A stretch of DNA of 64,000 nt from assembly GCA_041871065.1 (NCBI GenBank), contig CP168942.1, positions 932,501-996,500 on the forward strand, given 5' to 3'. Positions 26,100 through 35,654 of this stretch are shown one piece after another (position 1 is the stretch's first letter; each line of letters begins with the position of its first letter). Both the position numbers and the translations under genes were made by a program. A model generated the notes under the pieces. The model was not told the origin of the DNA. It did no database searches and worked only from the letters and a program-made list of their open reading frames with translations. The DNA is from Weissella confusa (GTDB taxonomy: Bacteria > Bacillota > Bacilli > Lactobacillales > Lactobacillaceae).

Positions 26100-26912
26100 A
26101 TGGAGAATCCAAAGAAAATGGTGACGATTGCCGGCTCAGATATTTTAGCTGGCGGTGGGATACAGGCTGATTTGGCGACCTTTAATGAGTATGGTTATTT
26201 TGGACTAAGCGTTATTACGAGTATTGTCACGGTGACTCAGGATGACTTCACGATTCACCCAGTATCGTTGGATGTTCTCGATGCGCAATTGCAGTCTATT
26301 TTTGCTTTAGATGATATTGCTGGCGTGAAGGTAGGTTTGCTGCCAACTGTCGGTCACGTGCACATGGTGGCAGATTATTTGCGTCGTTATGCAACTAATC
26401 TGCCTGTGATTATCGATCCGGTGATGGCTTTCAAAGAAACGGACGATGTGGATGTTGCTGAGTTGGTGGCAGCGTTCCAAAACGACTTGTTGCCACTGGC
26501 TTCTATGACGACACCTAACTTGGTTGAAGGCGAATTGCTTGCTGGTATTAAGATTAAGGATAAGGCCGACTTAGCAAAGGCCGCGGAAATCATTCGTGAC
26601 TTTGGTGCTGACGCCGTTGTTGTAAAGGGTGGCGCACGCTTATCTGGTGATGAGGCGACTGATGTTGTCACAACTGGGGCAGAACCGACCTTTCTAGGCT
26701 CTCAGAAGCTCAACAGTGCGTTTAACAATGGGGCTGGATGTACATTTGCCTCAGCCATTGCAAGTCAACTAGCGACCGGTAAGACGCCGGTAGACGCGGT
26801 GAAAGATGCAAAAGATTTTGTTTATTGGGGAATTAAAAACGGTGTCGCATTAAACGATGATTTTTCGGTCGGCAATGTGTGGCAAGCTGCCCGCCGTTTA
26901 AGGGGTAAATAA
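26100..26912 (+). CDS. pdxK: ThiD/PdxK-type vitamin kinase
   Basis: A 270-residue ribokinase-family enzyme that phosphorylates either pyridoxal/pyridoxine or hydroxymethylpyrimidine. The start has TIAGSDILAGGGIQADLATFNEYG, the substrate and phosphate-binding part; DAVVVKGG lies near 165-172; and NGAGCTFASAIAS (about 220-232) is the anion hole with the catalytic residue region. It has TTPNLVEGELLAG, typical of the ThiD/PdxK group. The ECF S-component gene follows one base after its stop, so import and trapping of a vitamin precursor are probably coupled. Sequence alone does not decide between B6 and thiamine precursor. Confidence 0.8.
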   Translation: MENPKKMVTIAGSDILAGGGIQADLATFNEYGYFGLSVITSIVTVTQDDFTIHPVSLDVLDAQLQSIFALDDIAGVKVGLLPTVGHVHMVADYLRRYATNLPVIIDPVMAFKETDDVDVAELVAAFQNDLLPLASMTTPNLVEGELLAGIKIKDKADLAKAAEIIRDFGADAVVVKGGARLSGDEATDVVTTGAEPTFLGSQKLNSAFNNGAGCTFASAIASQLATGKTPVDAVKDAKDFVYWGIKNGVALNDDFSVGNVWQAARRLRGK

Positions 26913-26913
26913 C

Positions 26914-27423
26914 ATGAAAACAAAGCAATTAACAATCGCAGCAGTTATTATCGCTGTTAATATTGTGTTGAGTTACGTGGTGAAATTGCCAACGCCAACC
27001 GGCTTCGTGTCGTTGGTTGAAACGGGAATTTTCATTGCTGCCTGGCATTATGGGTCAAAAACCGGCGCCTTTGTTGGTGGACTAACCGGTCTGCTACTTG
27101 ATTTGCTAGCAGGTTATCCACAATGGATGATTTTCTCATTCATTATCCACGGACTTGAAGGTTGGGTGCTTGGTAAATTTGCGATGGACGAACGTATTGG
27201 TAAGCGTGTCTGGGGGAACTTCTTAGGCGGGTTAGTCATGGTCGGTGGTTATTGGATTGCCGGGGCTTTCTTGATTTGGCTAACTGGTGGTGCCAAGATG
27301 ACCATGCCAAGTGCGGCATTGGCAAGTTTGACTGGGGTACCCGCAAATATCATGCAAGTCTTGGTCGGCTTCATTCTAGCGCTGTTGCTAAGTGTGCCAT
27401 TCCGCAAGGTGTTGCGTAAATAA
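26914..27423 (+). CDS. ECF transporter S-component (vitamin B6 or HMP type)
   Basis: A 169-residue membrane protein with about five to six helices and the S-component layout: a first helix TIAAVIIAVNIVLSYVV, then GFVSLVETGIFIAAWHYG, and a glycine-rich FVGGLTGLLLDLLAGYP, a common S-component substrate-loop region. It would bind a vitamin or precursor and use a shared ECF ATPase/EcfT module encoded elsewhere. The neighbouring kinase suggests pyridoxine or hydroxymethylpyrimidine (PdxU- or HmpT-like). A terminator follows. Confidence 0.8.
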   Translation: MKTKQLTIAAVIIAVNIVLSYVVKLPTPTGFVSLVETGIFIAAWHYGSKTGAFVGGLTGLLLDLLAGYPQWMIFSFIIHGLEGWVLGKFAMDERIGKRVWGNFLGGLVMVGGYWIAGAFLIWLTGGAKMTMPSAALASLTGVPANIMQVLVGFILALLLSVPFRKVLRK

Positions 27424-27428
27424 TACAG

Positions 27429-27462
27429 AAAAGCTGTCATTTCGTCGGATGACGGCTTTTTT
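27429..27462 (+). terminator. Terminator after the S-component gene
   Basis: AAAAGCTGTCAT pairs with ATGACGGCTTTT (one G-U), followed by TTAC. Confidence 0.88.
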
Positions 27463-27525
27463 ACTGCCTGAAAAAATGATATTCTAGACATCTAGGTTTT
27501 TTACGTTTTTGAAAGCAGGGTGAGT

Positions 27526-28734
27526 ATGAGTAATAAACAAGTAGCGTCAACTGGCGCAATTTTAGCAGCAAGTGTCCTCTTGATTGGGTTAATCATGCGA
27601 TCACCCATTACGACGCTCCCCTTGATGTTAACGCAGATTTCAGGCGAGTTGGGCGTACCTAAGGGTCAACTGGGTATTTTGACGACGATTCCATTGGTCA
27701 TGTTCCTACTGATTTCTAATTTTGCCTCAAAGACGATGGCGTTCTTTGGTTTAAAGAAGGCGTTGGGCCTGTCATTGGCATCAATCTTTTTGGGAACGGC
27801 GTTGCGCTTGGTCGTGACGATGCCAACTATGTTGATTGGAACGGTTCTGGTCGGTGCAGGAATTGCGCACCTAAACGTGTTTATGCCAACATTCGTGGCG
27901 TCATATTTCTCACATAAGGTGGGGGTTTACACATCAATGTACTCACTCACGATTATGATTGGGTCAGCGACGTTTAGCTTGTTGACGGCGGCAGTGGTGG
28001 CAACATTCGGTTGGCACGCCGTGATGTGGTTGCTGGTCTTGTTGCCAGCCATTGTACTTGGTTTCTGGATCTACACGTCTTTGCGTGTGCCGGAGAAGGT
28101 ACCTGCAACGCGTGGTCGTCACCATGACGCTAACGCACCCAAGAAGAAGATTTGGACAAATATTAAGGCGTGGCCATTCTTGGTTGTCTTCGGTGTACAA
28201 GCGATTATTAATTACACGGGTGTGGCCTGGCTTCCAACCATGATGGCGCAGCATCATGTTTCAGCCGGCTCAATCTCTGTGATTATGTCATTCTATTCAT
28301 TTATTGGGATGCCAATTTCAATTTTGGTACCGAATATCTTGGTAAACATGCGTCGCAAGGGGACGTTGGCAACCATTGCAGTTGCTGCCGTGATGTCACT
28401 AATTGGTGCGGTGATGTTGTTTGATCAAGAAACGTCTTCAGTTGTGTACTGGTTCTTCTTGACGATTTTGATCGGTTTTGCAACGTCATTTTTCTTCTTG
28501 TACACGATGACAATGTTTGCGGGGAAGACATCTTCACCAGTCGAAACGGCCCGTTTGTCAGGTATGGCCCAAGCGGGTGGTTACTTCATGTCCGCATTTG
28601 GCCCAATGCTTTATGGTATGGCCTTTACGGCTAATCCAAACGGGGGCATCCAAAATGTGGTTTATCTGTTGTTGGTAATTGTGATGATTGTGGCTGCCGT
28701 GATGATGGCAATGACAAAACATTTGTTTGACTAA
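27526..28734 (+). CDS. MFS transporter, CynX/NimT-like
   Basis: A 402-residue protein with twelve predicted helices. The start LIGLIMRSPITTLPLMLTQISGELGVPKGQLGILTTIPL is characteristic of the CynX/NimT (cyanate/nitroimidazole) branch of the major facilitator superfamily. The central loop (about 200-215) is basic, with a histidine pair and KKK. The ATG at 27526 has AGGGTGAG upstream; the GTG two codons earlier is within that site. Substrate unknown. Monocistronic between two terminators. Confidence 0.85.
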   Translation: MSNKQVASTGAILAASVLLIGLIMRSPITTLPLMLTQISGELGVPKGQLGILTTIPLVMFLLISNFASKTMAFFGLKKALGLSLASIFLGTALRLVVTMPTMLIGTVLVGAGIAHLNVFMPTFVASYFSHKVGVYTSMYSLTIMIGSATFSLLTAAVVATFGWHAVMWLLVLLPAIVLGFWIYTSLRVPEKVPATRGRHHDANAPKKKIWTNIKAWPFLVVFGVQAIINYTGVAWLPTMMAQHHVSAGSISVIMSFYSFIGMPISILVPNILVNMRRKGTLATIAVAAVMSLIGAVMLFDQETSSVVYWFFLTILIGFATSFFFLYTMTMFAGKTSSPVETARLSGMAQAGGYFMSAFGPMLYGMAFTANPNGGIQNVVYLLLVIVMIVAAVMMAMTKHLFD

Positions 28735-28742
28735 ATGATTAT

Positions 28743-28779
28743 GAGACGTTGTTCAGTGGTGAACAACGTCTCTTTTTTG
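28743..28779 (+). terminator. Terminator of the MFS gene
   Basis: The perfect 12-bp stem GAGACGTTGTTC/GAACAACGTCTC is followed by TTTTTTG. Confidence 0.92.
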
Positions 28780-28817
28780 TATAATGAACATACGACAAAA
28801 ACAATTTGGGGGATATT

Positions 28818-29750
28818 ATGGCACGTAAGATTGGAATTATCGGCCTTGGAAACGTTGGGGCTGCGGTAGCGCACGGATTGATTGCACAAGGGGTAGCCGA
28901 CGACTACGTCTTTATTGATGCAAACGAGGCAAAGGTAAAGGCTGATCAAATTGATTTCCAAGATGCAATGGCGAACTTGGAAGCGCACGGTAACATTGTG
29001 ATTAATGATTGGGCGGCCTTGGCTGATGCAGATGTTGTAATTTCAACATTGGGAAACATCAAGTTGCAACAAGACAACCCAACTGGTGACCGTTTTGCTG
29101 AGTTGAAGTTCACGAGCAGCATGGTCCAATCAGTCGGGACGAATTTGAAGGACTCTGGTTTCCACGGCGTATTGGTCGTGATTTCAAATCCAGTTGACGT
29201 GATCACGGCTTTGTTCCAACACGTGACTGGATTCCCAGCTCACAAGGTGATTGGAACGGGTACTTTGCTTGATACAGCGCGTATGCAACGTGCGGTTGGT
29301 GAAGCGTTTGATTTGGATCCACGTTCTGTCTCAGGATACAACTTGGGTGAGCACGGTAACTCACAATTCGTGGCTTGGTCAACGGTGCGTGTTATGGGTC
29401 AACCAATCGTGACGTTGGCCGATGCTGGCGATATTGATTTGGCAGCCATTGAAGAGGAAGCACGTAAGGGTGGCTTCACGGTTTTGAATGGTAAGGGATA
29501 CACAAGTTACGGTGTTGCAACGTCAGCAATTCGCATTGCTAAGGCTGTGATGGCTGATGCGCATGCTGAATTGGTTGTGTCAAACCGACGCGATGACATG
29601 GGCATGTACTTGTCATACCCAGCGATTATTGGGCGTGATGGTGTCTTGGCAGAAACGACGCTTGATTTAACAACGGATGAGCAAGAGAAGCTTTTGCAAT
29701 CACGTGATTACATCCAACAACGTTTCGACGAAATTGTTGATACACTCTAA
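28818..29750 (+). CDS. L-2-hydroxyisocaproate dehydrogenase
   Basis: A 310-residue NAD-dependent L-2-hydroxyacid dehydrogenase of the lactate/malate dehydrogenase family. It reduces 2-ketoisocaproate and other branched 2-oxo acids formed from amino acids. The Rossmann motif [15 protein letters not shown] is at about 5-19, VVISNPVDV at about 118, and the catalytic histidine lies in [12 protein letters not shown] (about 190-201). I recall the L-HicDH of 'Lactobacillus confusus' (W. confusa) as the same length and nearly the same sequence. The ATG at 28818 follows GGGGG; an ATG-like start four codons upstream is less likely. Confidence 0.93.
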   Translation: MARKIGIIGLGNVGAAVAHGLIAQGVADDYVFIDANEAKVKADQIDFQDAMANLEAHGNIVINDWAALADADVVISTLGNIKLQQDNPTGDRFAELKFTSSMVQSVGTNLKDSGFHGVLVVISNPVDVITALFQHVTGFPAHKVIGTGTLLDTARMQRAVGEAFDLDPRSVSGYNLGEHGNSQFVAWSTVRVMGQPIVTLADAGDIDLAAIEEEARKGGFTVLNGKGYTSYGVATSAIRIAKAVMADAHAELVVSNRRDDMGMYLSYPAIIGRDGVLAETTLDLTTDEQEKLLQSRDYIQQRFDEIVDTL

Positions 29751-29756
29751 AAACAC

Positions 29757-29795
29757 AAAAAGTGGCTTCAATCAGGCGATTGGACCACTTTTTTC
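29757..29795 (+). terminator. Terminator after L-HicDH
   Basis: AAAAAGTGG pairs with CCACTTTTT, with CAATC/GATTG extending the stem, and a T-run. Confidence 0.8.
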
Positions 29796-29819
29796 TAGTT
29801 ATGCTTGAAAGGAAGGTTT

Positions 29820-30989
29820 ATGAAGCTTTTACATACTGCCGATTGGCATATCGGTAAAGAACTGGGTGGCTTCTCACTATTAGAAGAACAAAAAGCTGCT
29901 TTTAAAAAGATTTTGCAGTTGGCTTTAGAGGAACAAGTTGATGGCATTATTGTGGCAGGTGACTTGTATGACCGCGCCATTGCGCCGACAAGTGCAGTGA
30001 CGGCCTTAGAAGCTATGTTGCGTGAGATGAATTTGACGCATCATTTGCCCATTTATGCAGTCTCAGGAAACCACGATGGGGCAACGCGTCTTGGTGCTGG
30101 CCACGAGTGGCGTGAACAGACTGAGTTATACATCAACACAACTTTGGCGGAGGCATTTACGCCGGTTGAAACTGAGGAAGCGCAGATTTTTATGCTGCCA
30201 TTTTTGGAACCAACTGCTGCGCGTGTTTACTACCAAGTATCTGAAGATGAAATCGCGGACTATCAATCGATTGAACAAGTCATGGCGCGTATTGTGCCTG
30301 AGATGGTCGCAAACTTTAATCCGGACAAGCGTCACATTTTGGTAACCCATTATTACGTAACGGGTTCTGACAATGCAGATTATGAATTTACGAGTGAGAC
30401 GAATTCACGTGTCGGCGGATTGAAGGGCATCACGGCGGGACAATTTGCAGATTTCGATTACGTCGCATTGGGTCATTTGCATTTACGTGAAGCTAGCCCA
30501 ACTAAGACAATTCGTTATTCAGGGTCACCGGTAAAGTTCAATACCAAGGAAGCCCAAACTGAAAAGGGTGTCTATATTGTTGATGTAACTGACGCAGGTG
30601 TGACAACAACGTGGCGCCCAATCGCGCCGACGAAGGATTTGATTGTCTTGCAGGAAACGTTTGAAACGTTAATTGATCCAGCTTTCTATCAACAATATGA
30701 TCGCGCACATGCGAACTTCTTTAGTATTCGCATTCAAGGTGCTGCGCAATCCTCAAATGCGCGTGCTGATTTGACGGAAATTTATGGGGATGTCGTGGAA
30801 TTGCAATACGACATGCCAAAAATCGCTTTGGACCAGCAGGTTGTCCCAGAGCCGGTCGATGAGGATATTTCGAACGAAGACTTGATTGGCCAGTTCTATG
30901 AAGAAGTGATGGGGGAATCGTTGACGCCGTTGCAAGAAACACTGGTGTCAGATACGTTAGTTGCGATTTCACAAGCGGAAGAAGGATAA
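29820..30989 (+). CDS. sbcD: Exonuclease subunit SbcD
   Basis: A 389-residue metallophosphatase subunit of the SbcCD (Mre11-Rad50 type) nuclease that opens DNA hairpins and processes ends. The phosphodiesterase motifs are present: LLHTADWHIGKELGG (I), VAGDLYDRAI (II), YAVSGNHDGATR (III), HILVTHYYVTG (IV) and ALGHLHLR (V). The capping domain occupies about 270-389. AAGGAAGG precedes the ATG at 29820. The sbcC ATG follows its stop by one base, so the pair is co-translated. Confidence 0.95.
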   Translation: MKLLHTADWHIGKELGGFSLLEEQKAAFKKILQLALEEQVDGIIVAGDLYDRAIAPTSAVTALEAMLREMNLTHHLPIYAVSGNHDGATRLGAGHEWREQTELYINTTLAEAFTPVETEEAQIFMLPFLEPTAARVYYQVSEDEIADYQSIEQVMARIVPEMVANFNPDKRHILVTHYYVTGSDNADYEFTSETNSRVGGLKGITAGQFADFDYVALGHLHLREASPTKTIRYSGSPVKFNTKEAQTEKGVYIVDVTDAGVTTTWRPIAPTKDLIVLQETFETLIDPAFYQQYDRAHANFFSIRIQGAAQSSNARADLTEIYGDVVELQYDMPKIALDQQVVPEPVDEDISNEDLIGQFYEEVMGESLTPLQETLVSDTLVAISQAEEG

Positions 30990-30990
30990 T

Positions 30991-33900
30991 ATGCGACCTA
31001 TTAAATTACATCTTGAATATTTTGGGCCGTACGAAGATACGACCGTTAATTTTGAACGTTTTACGGAATCAAAGTTGTTTTTGATTACGGGTGATACTGG
31101 CGCTGGTAAGACAACCATGTTCGACGCAATGACATATGCGTTATTTGGTGGAGGAACGGGCGATCGCAAGCCGGAAGCGATGCGTAGTGAGTTCGCACCA
31201 ACCACGGCTGAAACGGCGGTGACGTTCTGGTTTGAGCATAATGGTCAGTACTACCGCATTGCGCGTAAGCCAACGCAACAACTAAAGAAGAAGCGTGGCG
31301 CTAAGTCAGATGACGACACGACGGAGCGTAAGGCGGAAGTATCCTTTGCTGAAGTGGATGATTCTTTGCAGACCCCGATTGCCGATTTAGGTGAAAAGGC
31401 AACGTTGGTTAATGAAACTGTCCAAGAATTATTGCATTTGACGGCAGATCAATTCCGCAAGATTATTTTGCTGCCACAGAATCAATTCCGTGAGTTTTTG
31501 GCCGCCCAAAGTGACGACAAAATTACGATTTTGCGTAGTCTGTTTGGGACTGAAATTTTTGATGCGTTTACTGAAGCATTGAAGAACCAACGTAAGGATG
31601 CCAACAAAAAGATTGAAAGCTTGTCGAACGAGTTGCGGGCTGCATTGAAGCAGGTTAGTTGGGATGTGCCAAACATTGCTGAACTTGCGCCAACACCAAC
31701 TGAACAAGTGGCCTACTTAGCCACTCAAGTTGCTAACGCACAAACAGCGGTTACGCAACAAACGACCGTCCATGAACAAACGGTTGCTGCTTTGACAACT
31801 GCGCAAGCTGCGTTACAAGCTGGTCAAAAGTTGGCGCAAGCGATTGAGCGCCAACAGGTCTTGCAGGCCCAGGCAACACAATTAGCGACGCTAGCTGAGG
31901 AAATTGCGACTAAGCGTGCTGACTTGGCAGTCTTGGATTGGGGAAATACCCAACGCGATTTGGTTGCGAAGGTTGATGATGCCAAGCGAACAGTGCAACG
32001 TTTGACTGATGAGTCTACTCAGACCGCAAGTAAGTTAGTTGAGGCTGAAAAGGCAGCAACAACTGCACGTCAAGAACAAGCGACGTTAACAGCTGGTGAA
32101 CCGGCAGTTGTCGCCCAACGCGAGCGCTTGACGTTGGTGACGGAAACGTTACTACCAAATGCGAAGCGTCAAGCCGATTTACAAAAGACGATTGATGCGT
32201 CTGAGGAGCGTCTGTCAGCATTACATGACATGCAGGCTGGAACAGCAAAACACGTCACAGAAGTTGAACAAAAAATGACGGCTGCGAACGAACGTTTGGC
32301 ATCACTAGCTGACGTTACAATGCAACAAACGGCTTTGGCAGGCTTTGCTGGTCGTATTGCATCATTATCACAGGCTCAAATACGGTTGAATCAACAGCAA
32401 GCCAGCTTGGCAAATACGCAACAATCATATGAATCAGCACAACACAAGTTAACCGCTGCGCAAACAACACTAGCGGAAGTGATTGCGATGCGTGAGTCAA
32501 AGGCAACGCTTCGTCGTAATGTGATGATTCAACAATTGCATAATGAGTTGAAGGTTGGTGAGCCGTGTGCCGTTTGTGGTCAAATCTACACTGGTGAAAA
32601 TGAAGATCCGCACGCTGTTCAAACTACCTACGACGATTTGAAGGTTGCCATGGCCGAAGTGGAAGAGGCTGAAACCGCTGAGCAACAAGCTATTGCGGAT
32701 GAAGCTGGTGTGAAAGCCTCAGTTAATGAGTTGCAAGACATGGTTGCGAAGGCGACGACATCATTTAATCAAGCTAAAGCTGATTTGGCCGATGCCTATG
32801 AAACGCTGTATGTCGATTGGCAACAGATTTTCCCAGATAACTTGCTACCGGACACATATGATGCATCTGCGGTATCAGCACGTTATGACGAGCTGAAGGC
32901 AATTGTGGAAAACGATATTGCGCTTCAAACTAAGACGACTCGCGAACTCGCTGAGTTGACGGCGAAGCTTTGCAAACTTAAAGAACAAGTTGCGTCAACG
33001 ACGGCTCAATTGCAAGAACAAGAACGTCAGTTGACAGCTGACCGAGATGCGTTGGCAAAACTGAACGCGCTAGGTGAATTGGGCGATGTTGCAACCTATG
33101 AAGATGAGCGTCAAACGTTGGCAACAGAAATCGCAACGTTTGAAAAGCAACAACAAGCCGCGCAAGAAGCGGTCCGTAGCGCCCAACAGACGGTACAGAC
33201 ATTGCAAGCTCGTCACGCAGAATTAGCTGCAGGATTGACAGCGGCTAATGAACAATTGGCGACGATGTCAGGGCGCTTAGGTGCTGAGATTGCAGCTGGT
33301 CCAGTTGCGGATGAAGCAGCCTTTAAGGACTTATTGGCGCGTTTGGATGCCGACAAGTCATTGATGACGACTTTGAGTGCCGAAATTGCCACGTATGATA
33401 CGCAAGTTGCTGAAAATAAGCAACAACTGACGGCAGTTACGGCTGAAATTGGTGACCAGACCGCCCCTGATCTGACGGCACTTCAAGCACAACAAGAAGT
33501 AGCCAATGAAGCGGAAACGATTGCGCGCGACCGCAAGGCTAAGTTGCAATTTGAGCTAGATAAATTGCGTAAGGAACACGAAACGGTTGTTGATTTAGAA
33601 GCACAAATTACGGCAATTACAGCTAAGTCAGCCGATTTGATCAAGTTGACGCGAGCAGTAGATGGCGTGAACACTAAGAATCTTCGCCTAGAGCCATATG
33701 TGTTGCGTAGTTTTCTTTATGAAGTTTTGGCATACGCAAATGAGCACTACATCGGTAATTTGTCAGCTGGCCGATACCAATTTGTTCTTTCAAACCGTCA
33801 AGCTGGTCGTGCCAACCAAAATGGTTTGGATATTGATATTTACGATCAAGATGCCGGTAAGGTCCGTTCAACGAGTACGTTGTCTGGTGGAGAATCATTT

Positions 33901-34176
33901 ATCGCAGCACTTTCAATTGCGTTGTCGATGGCCGAAGTTGTCCAACACCGTGCTGGTGGCGCCAAGATTGATGCGTTGTTTATTGATGAAGGATTTGGTT
34001 CACTTGACGGCACCACGCTGTCACAAGCGATGGAGGCGTTGGCATCAGTCGAACAAAGTGGTCGTTTGATTGGGGTTATCTCACACGTTGAGTCAATGAA
34101 ACAACAAATTCCACAGCAAATGGTGGTCACAAAACAGGGTAGCGGACGCAGTAAATTAACTTATCGCATGGTATAA
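30991..34176 (+). CDS. sbcC: Exonuclease ATPase subunit SbcC
   Basis: A 1061-residue SMC-like ATPase partner of SbcD. Walker A is TGDTGAGKTTMFDAMTYALFG (about 35-55) and the Q-loop LLPQNQFREFL. Long coiled coils (about 190-500 and 560-890), rich in Ala/Gln/Glu, flank a zinc hook CAVC at C526-C529 where two molecules join. The C-terminal half holds the signature LSGGESFIAALSIALSMAE and Walker B IDALFIDEGFGSLD. ATG at 30991 is the family start; the in-frame ATT/ATG region upstream lies within sbcD. Confidence 0.95.
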   Translation: MRPIKLHLEYFGPYEDTTVNFERFTESKLFLITGDTGAGKTTMFDAMTYALFGGGTGDRKPEAMRSEFAPTTAETAVTFWFEHNGQYYRIARKPTQQLKKKRGAKSDDDTTERKAEVSFAEVDDSLQTPIADLGEKATLVNETVQELLHLTADQFRKIILLPQNQFREFLAAQSDDKITILRSLFGTEIFDAFTEALKNQRKDANKKIESLSNELRAALKQVSWDVPNIAELAPTPTEQVAYLATQVANAQTAVTQQTTVHEQTVAALTTAQAALQAGQKLAQAIERQQVLQAQATQLATLAEEIATKRADLAVLDWGNTQRDLVAKVDDAKRTVQRLTDESTQTASKLVEAEKAATTARQEQATLTAGEPAVVAQRERLTLVTETLLPNAKRQADLQKTIDASEERLSALHDMQAGTAKHVTEVEQKMTAANERLASLADVTMQQTALAGFAGRIASLSQAQIRLNQQQASLANTQQSYESAQHKLTAAQTTLAEVIAMRESKATLRRNVMIQQLHNELKVGEPCAVCGQIYTGENEDPHAVQTTYDDLKVAMAEVEEAETAEQQAIADEAGVKASVNELQDMVAKATTSFNQAKADLADAYETLYVDWQQIFPDNLLPDTYDASAVSARYDELKAIVENDIALQTKTTRELAELTAKLCKLKEQVASTTAQLQEQERQLTADRDALAKLNALGELGDVATYEDERQTLATEIATFEKQQQAAQEAVRSAQQTVQTLQARHAELAAGLTAANEQLATMSGRLGAEIAAGPVADEAAFKDLLARLDADKSLMTTLSAEIATYDTQVAENKQQLTAVTAEIGDQTAPDLTALQAQQEVANEAETIARDRKAKLQFELDKLRKEHETVVDLEAQITAITAKSADLIKLTRAVDGVNTKNLRLEPYVLRSFLYEVLAYANEHYIGNLSAGRYQFVLSNRQAGRANQNGLDIDIYDQDAGKVRSTSTLSGGESFIAALSIALSMAEVVQHRAGGAKIDALFIDEGFGSLDGTTLSQAMEALASVEQSGRLIGVISHVESMKQQIPQQMVVTKQGSGRSKLTYRMV

Positions 34177-34208
34177 GGGACTGTAACCGATTTCATGGAA
34201 CTTTTAGA

Positions 34209-34236
34209 TTGAAACGACCTTTTTTCTGGGTAATAA
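34209..34236 (+). promoter_or_regulatory. Promoter of the 34.3-kb membrane gene
   Basis: TTGAAA, a 16-base spacer and TAATAA(T), about 55 bases before the ATG at 34291. Confidence 0.55.
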
Positions 34237-34290
34237 TGGTTTTCGCACAGAGAAAAAGTAAGGTAAAAAGTTTCGTGAAGGAGGTGCGCT

Positions 34291-34821
34291 ATGCTTTTTC
34301 TAGTTCAAAATCAGGACGGCCAAATCGTATTCCACTTCCAAGATGAAAATGGCTACCAAGTTGAAAAAATTGATGCCACGGACTTGTATACCATGCTGCC
34401 ACGCCGACGGGCTGAGTTGTTGGTGACGTTGATGGCTGGCGATAAAATGAGCGATGTGATGTTGTTGAAGCATGAAGCCGGCTTGGTACAGGCAGACGCA
34501 CAAATTTTAACGATTCATCAATTGCATGATTTGACATTGAAAGAGTACCGGCTTGCTGATGAACGCCAAACGAATCATGAAAACACGTTGATGATGACGT
34601 TAACGTTGGTGATTGTGGCACCGATTTTATATATGCTATTGGACACAGTAGTACTGCGTCACTTTGGTCTATCAATTTTGGATTCTGAAATTGGTGCGTT
34701 TGGTATTTTAGCGGTGGTGTATCTGGCATGGTTTATCATGACCTATACAAAACTTGGCGAACGCGTTGAACAATGGGTGATGATTCACTTAGCCCAAATT
34801 CGACGAACGGGTGAACAATAG
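34291..34821 (+). CDS. Uncharacterised two-helix membrane protein
   Basis: A 176-residue protein I do not recognise. A soluble N-terminal part (about 1-105, acidic, ends in a helix-rich LHDLTLKEYRLADERQ) precedes two membrane helices (about 108-128 and 136-156) and a short basic tail. The strong GAAGGAGG site precedes the ATG. It has its own promoter (TTGAAA/TAATAA) and is followed by a micro-gene with a separate -10 box. No signal peptide, so the soluble part is probably cytoplasmic. Confidence 0.75.
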   Translation: MLFLVQNQDGQIVFHFQDENGYQVEKIDATDLYTMLPRRRAELLVTLMAGDKMSDVMLLKHEAGLVQADAQILTIHQLHDLTLKEYRLADERQTNHENTLMMTLTLVIVAPILYMLLDTVVLRHFGLSILDSEIGAFGILAVVYLAWFIMTYTKLGERVEQWVMIHLAQIRRTGEQ

Positions 34822-34824
34822 CGT

Positions 34825-34830
34825 ATAATA
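34825..34830 (+). promoter_or_regulatory. -10 box for the 47-residue gene
   Basis: TATAAT immediately after the stop of the upstream gene, about 32 bases before the ATG at 34862. Confidence 0.5.
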
Positions 34831-34861
34831 CAGTTATTAACTGAAAAGAGGCATTTCACCC

Positions 34862-35005
34862 ATGAAGAAGTCAGAAAAGCTAGCTAAGAAGCAAGCAACT
34901 CGTTTGACAAAGGAAACAGAATTGCAATTGAAGCGTGGATTGATTCACATCGAATTGGTTGATACGCCAGATGAAATTGCATCATTCTTGTCAGAAGATA
35001 AGTAA
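34862..35005 (+). CDS. Small basic protein, 47 residues
   Basis: A short gene with AAAGAGG as ribosome-binding site, its own TATAAT box and a strong terminator, so it is very likely real. The product has a lysine-rich N-terminal half (MKKSEKLAKKQATRL) and a hydrophobic/acidic second half (LIHIELVDTPDEIASFL). There is no membrane helix. I do not recognise a family. Codon usage (AAG, TTG, GCT) matches the strongly expressed genes here. It could be a small nucleic-acid- or ribosome-associated protein, but that is only suggested by charge. Confidence 0.7.
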   Translation: MKKSEKLAKKQATRLTKETELQLKRGLIHIELVDTPDEIASFLSEDK

Positions 35006-35007
35006 TT

Positions 35008-35053
35008 AAAAAGCGTTGCCAGATGATTATTCGTCATCCGGCAGCGCTTTTAT
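35008..35053. terminator. Bidirectional terminator
   Basis: AAAAGCGTTGCCAGATGA pairs with TCATCCGGCAGCGCTTTT (mismatches minor), with A and T runs on the two sides. It serves the 47-residue gene (plus) and the NUDIX gene (minus). Confidence 0.9.
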
Positions 35054-35529
35054 TAGTTATACCAACCGTATGGAACTTCGGCAATTAGCTGATCAATAGC
35101 GAGTTGGTGTTGTACGTTATACATTTTCGGGTGACTAGCGAGTGGTACGAACTCCAATGCTAGCGTTTCATCCCCATCAGCTTGCAACTCACCGCCGACC
35201 TGGGTGACTTCAAACAAAAACATGGGGATTTGCGCTTTATCGCCACTCGGGAAGACATGGTGGAAGTTCGTATCCACACCAACCAACGCAGCAATTTCAA
35301 CATCGATTCCAGCTTCTTCTTTGAATTCGCGTTGCAAAGAAGTCATCGCTGATTCGCCGAGATTTTGCATCCCCCCAACCAGGCTCCAGCCAACTTCACC
35401 GTCGCCACGCTTCTCAAGGAGAACCTTTGTCCGGGTTTCATCGAATAAAATCCCGGCCACACCTGGCATAATAATTTCTTCGTGACCAATTTTGGCACGT
35501 AGGTCTTTGAAATAATTCTCCATTACCAT
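35053..35529 (-). CDS. NUDIX hydrolase
   Basis: A 158-residue protein with a complete Nudix box at GGMQNLGESAMTSLQREF continuing KEEAGI (about 61-83), which matches Gx5Ex7REUxEExGU. Such enzymes hydrolyse nucleoside diphosphates linked to other groups; the substrate cannot be told here. The start is uncertain: an ATG at 35529 has GGGG nine bases upstream, another at 35523 has none, and a start at 35559 has no visible site. It is transcribed alone on the minus strand, and its first bases lie 125 bases from a divergent plus-strand gene. Confidence 0.85.
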   Translation of the reverse strand: MVMENYFKDLRAKIGHEEIIMPGVAGILFDETRTKVLLEKRGDGEVGWSLVGGMQNLGESAMTSLQREFKEEAGIDVEIAALVGVDTNFHHVFPSGDKAQIPMFLFEVTQVGGELQADGDETLALEFVPLASHPKMYNVQHQLAIDQLIAEVPYGWYN

Positions 35530-35654
35530 TGTGAATACCCCGAATTGTCGTTTTCTCAATTGTATCCGTTCAGCCGCAGAATTTCAAAAAGCACTTTTGC
35601 CTGTGATACAATAAGCTTATTAAGACTACTAACCTTTACACAGGAGATTTTGGC

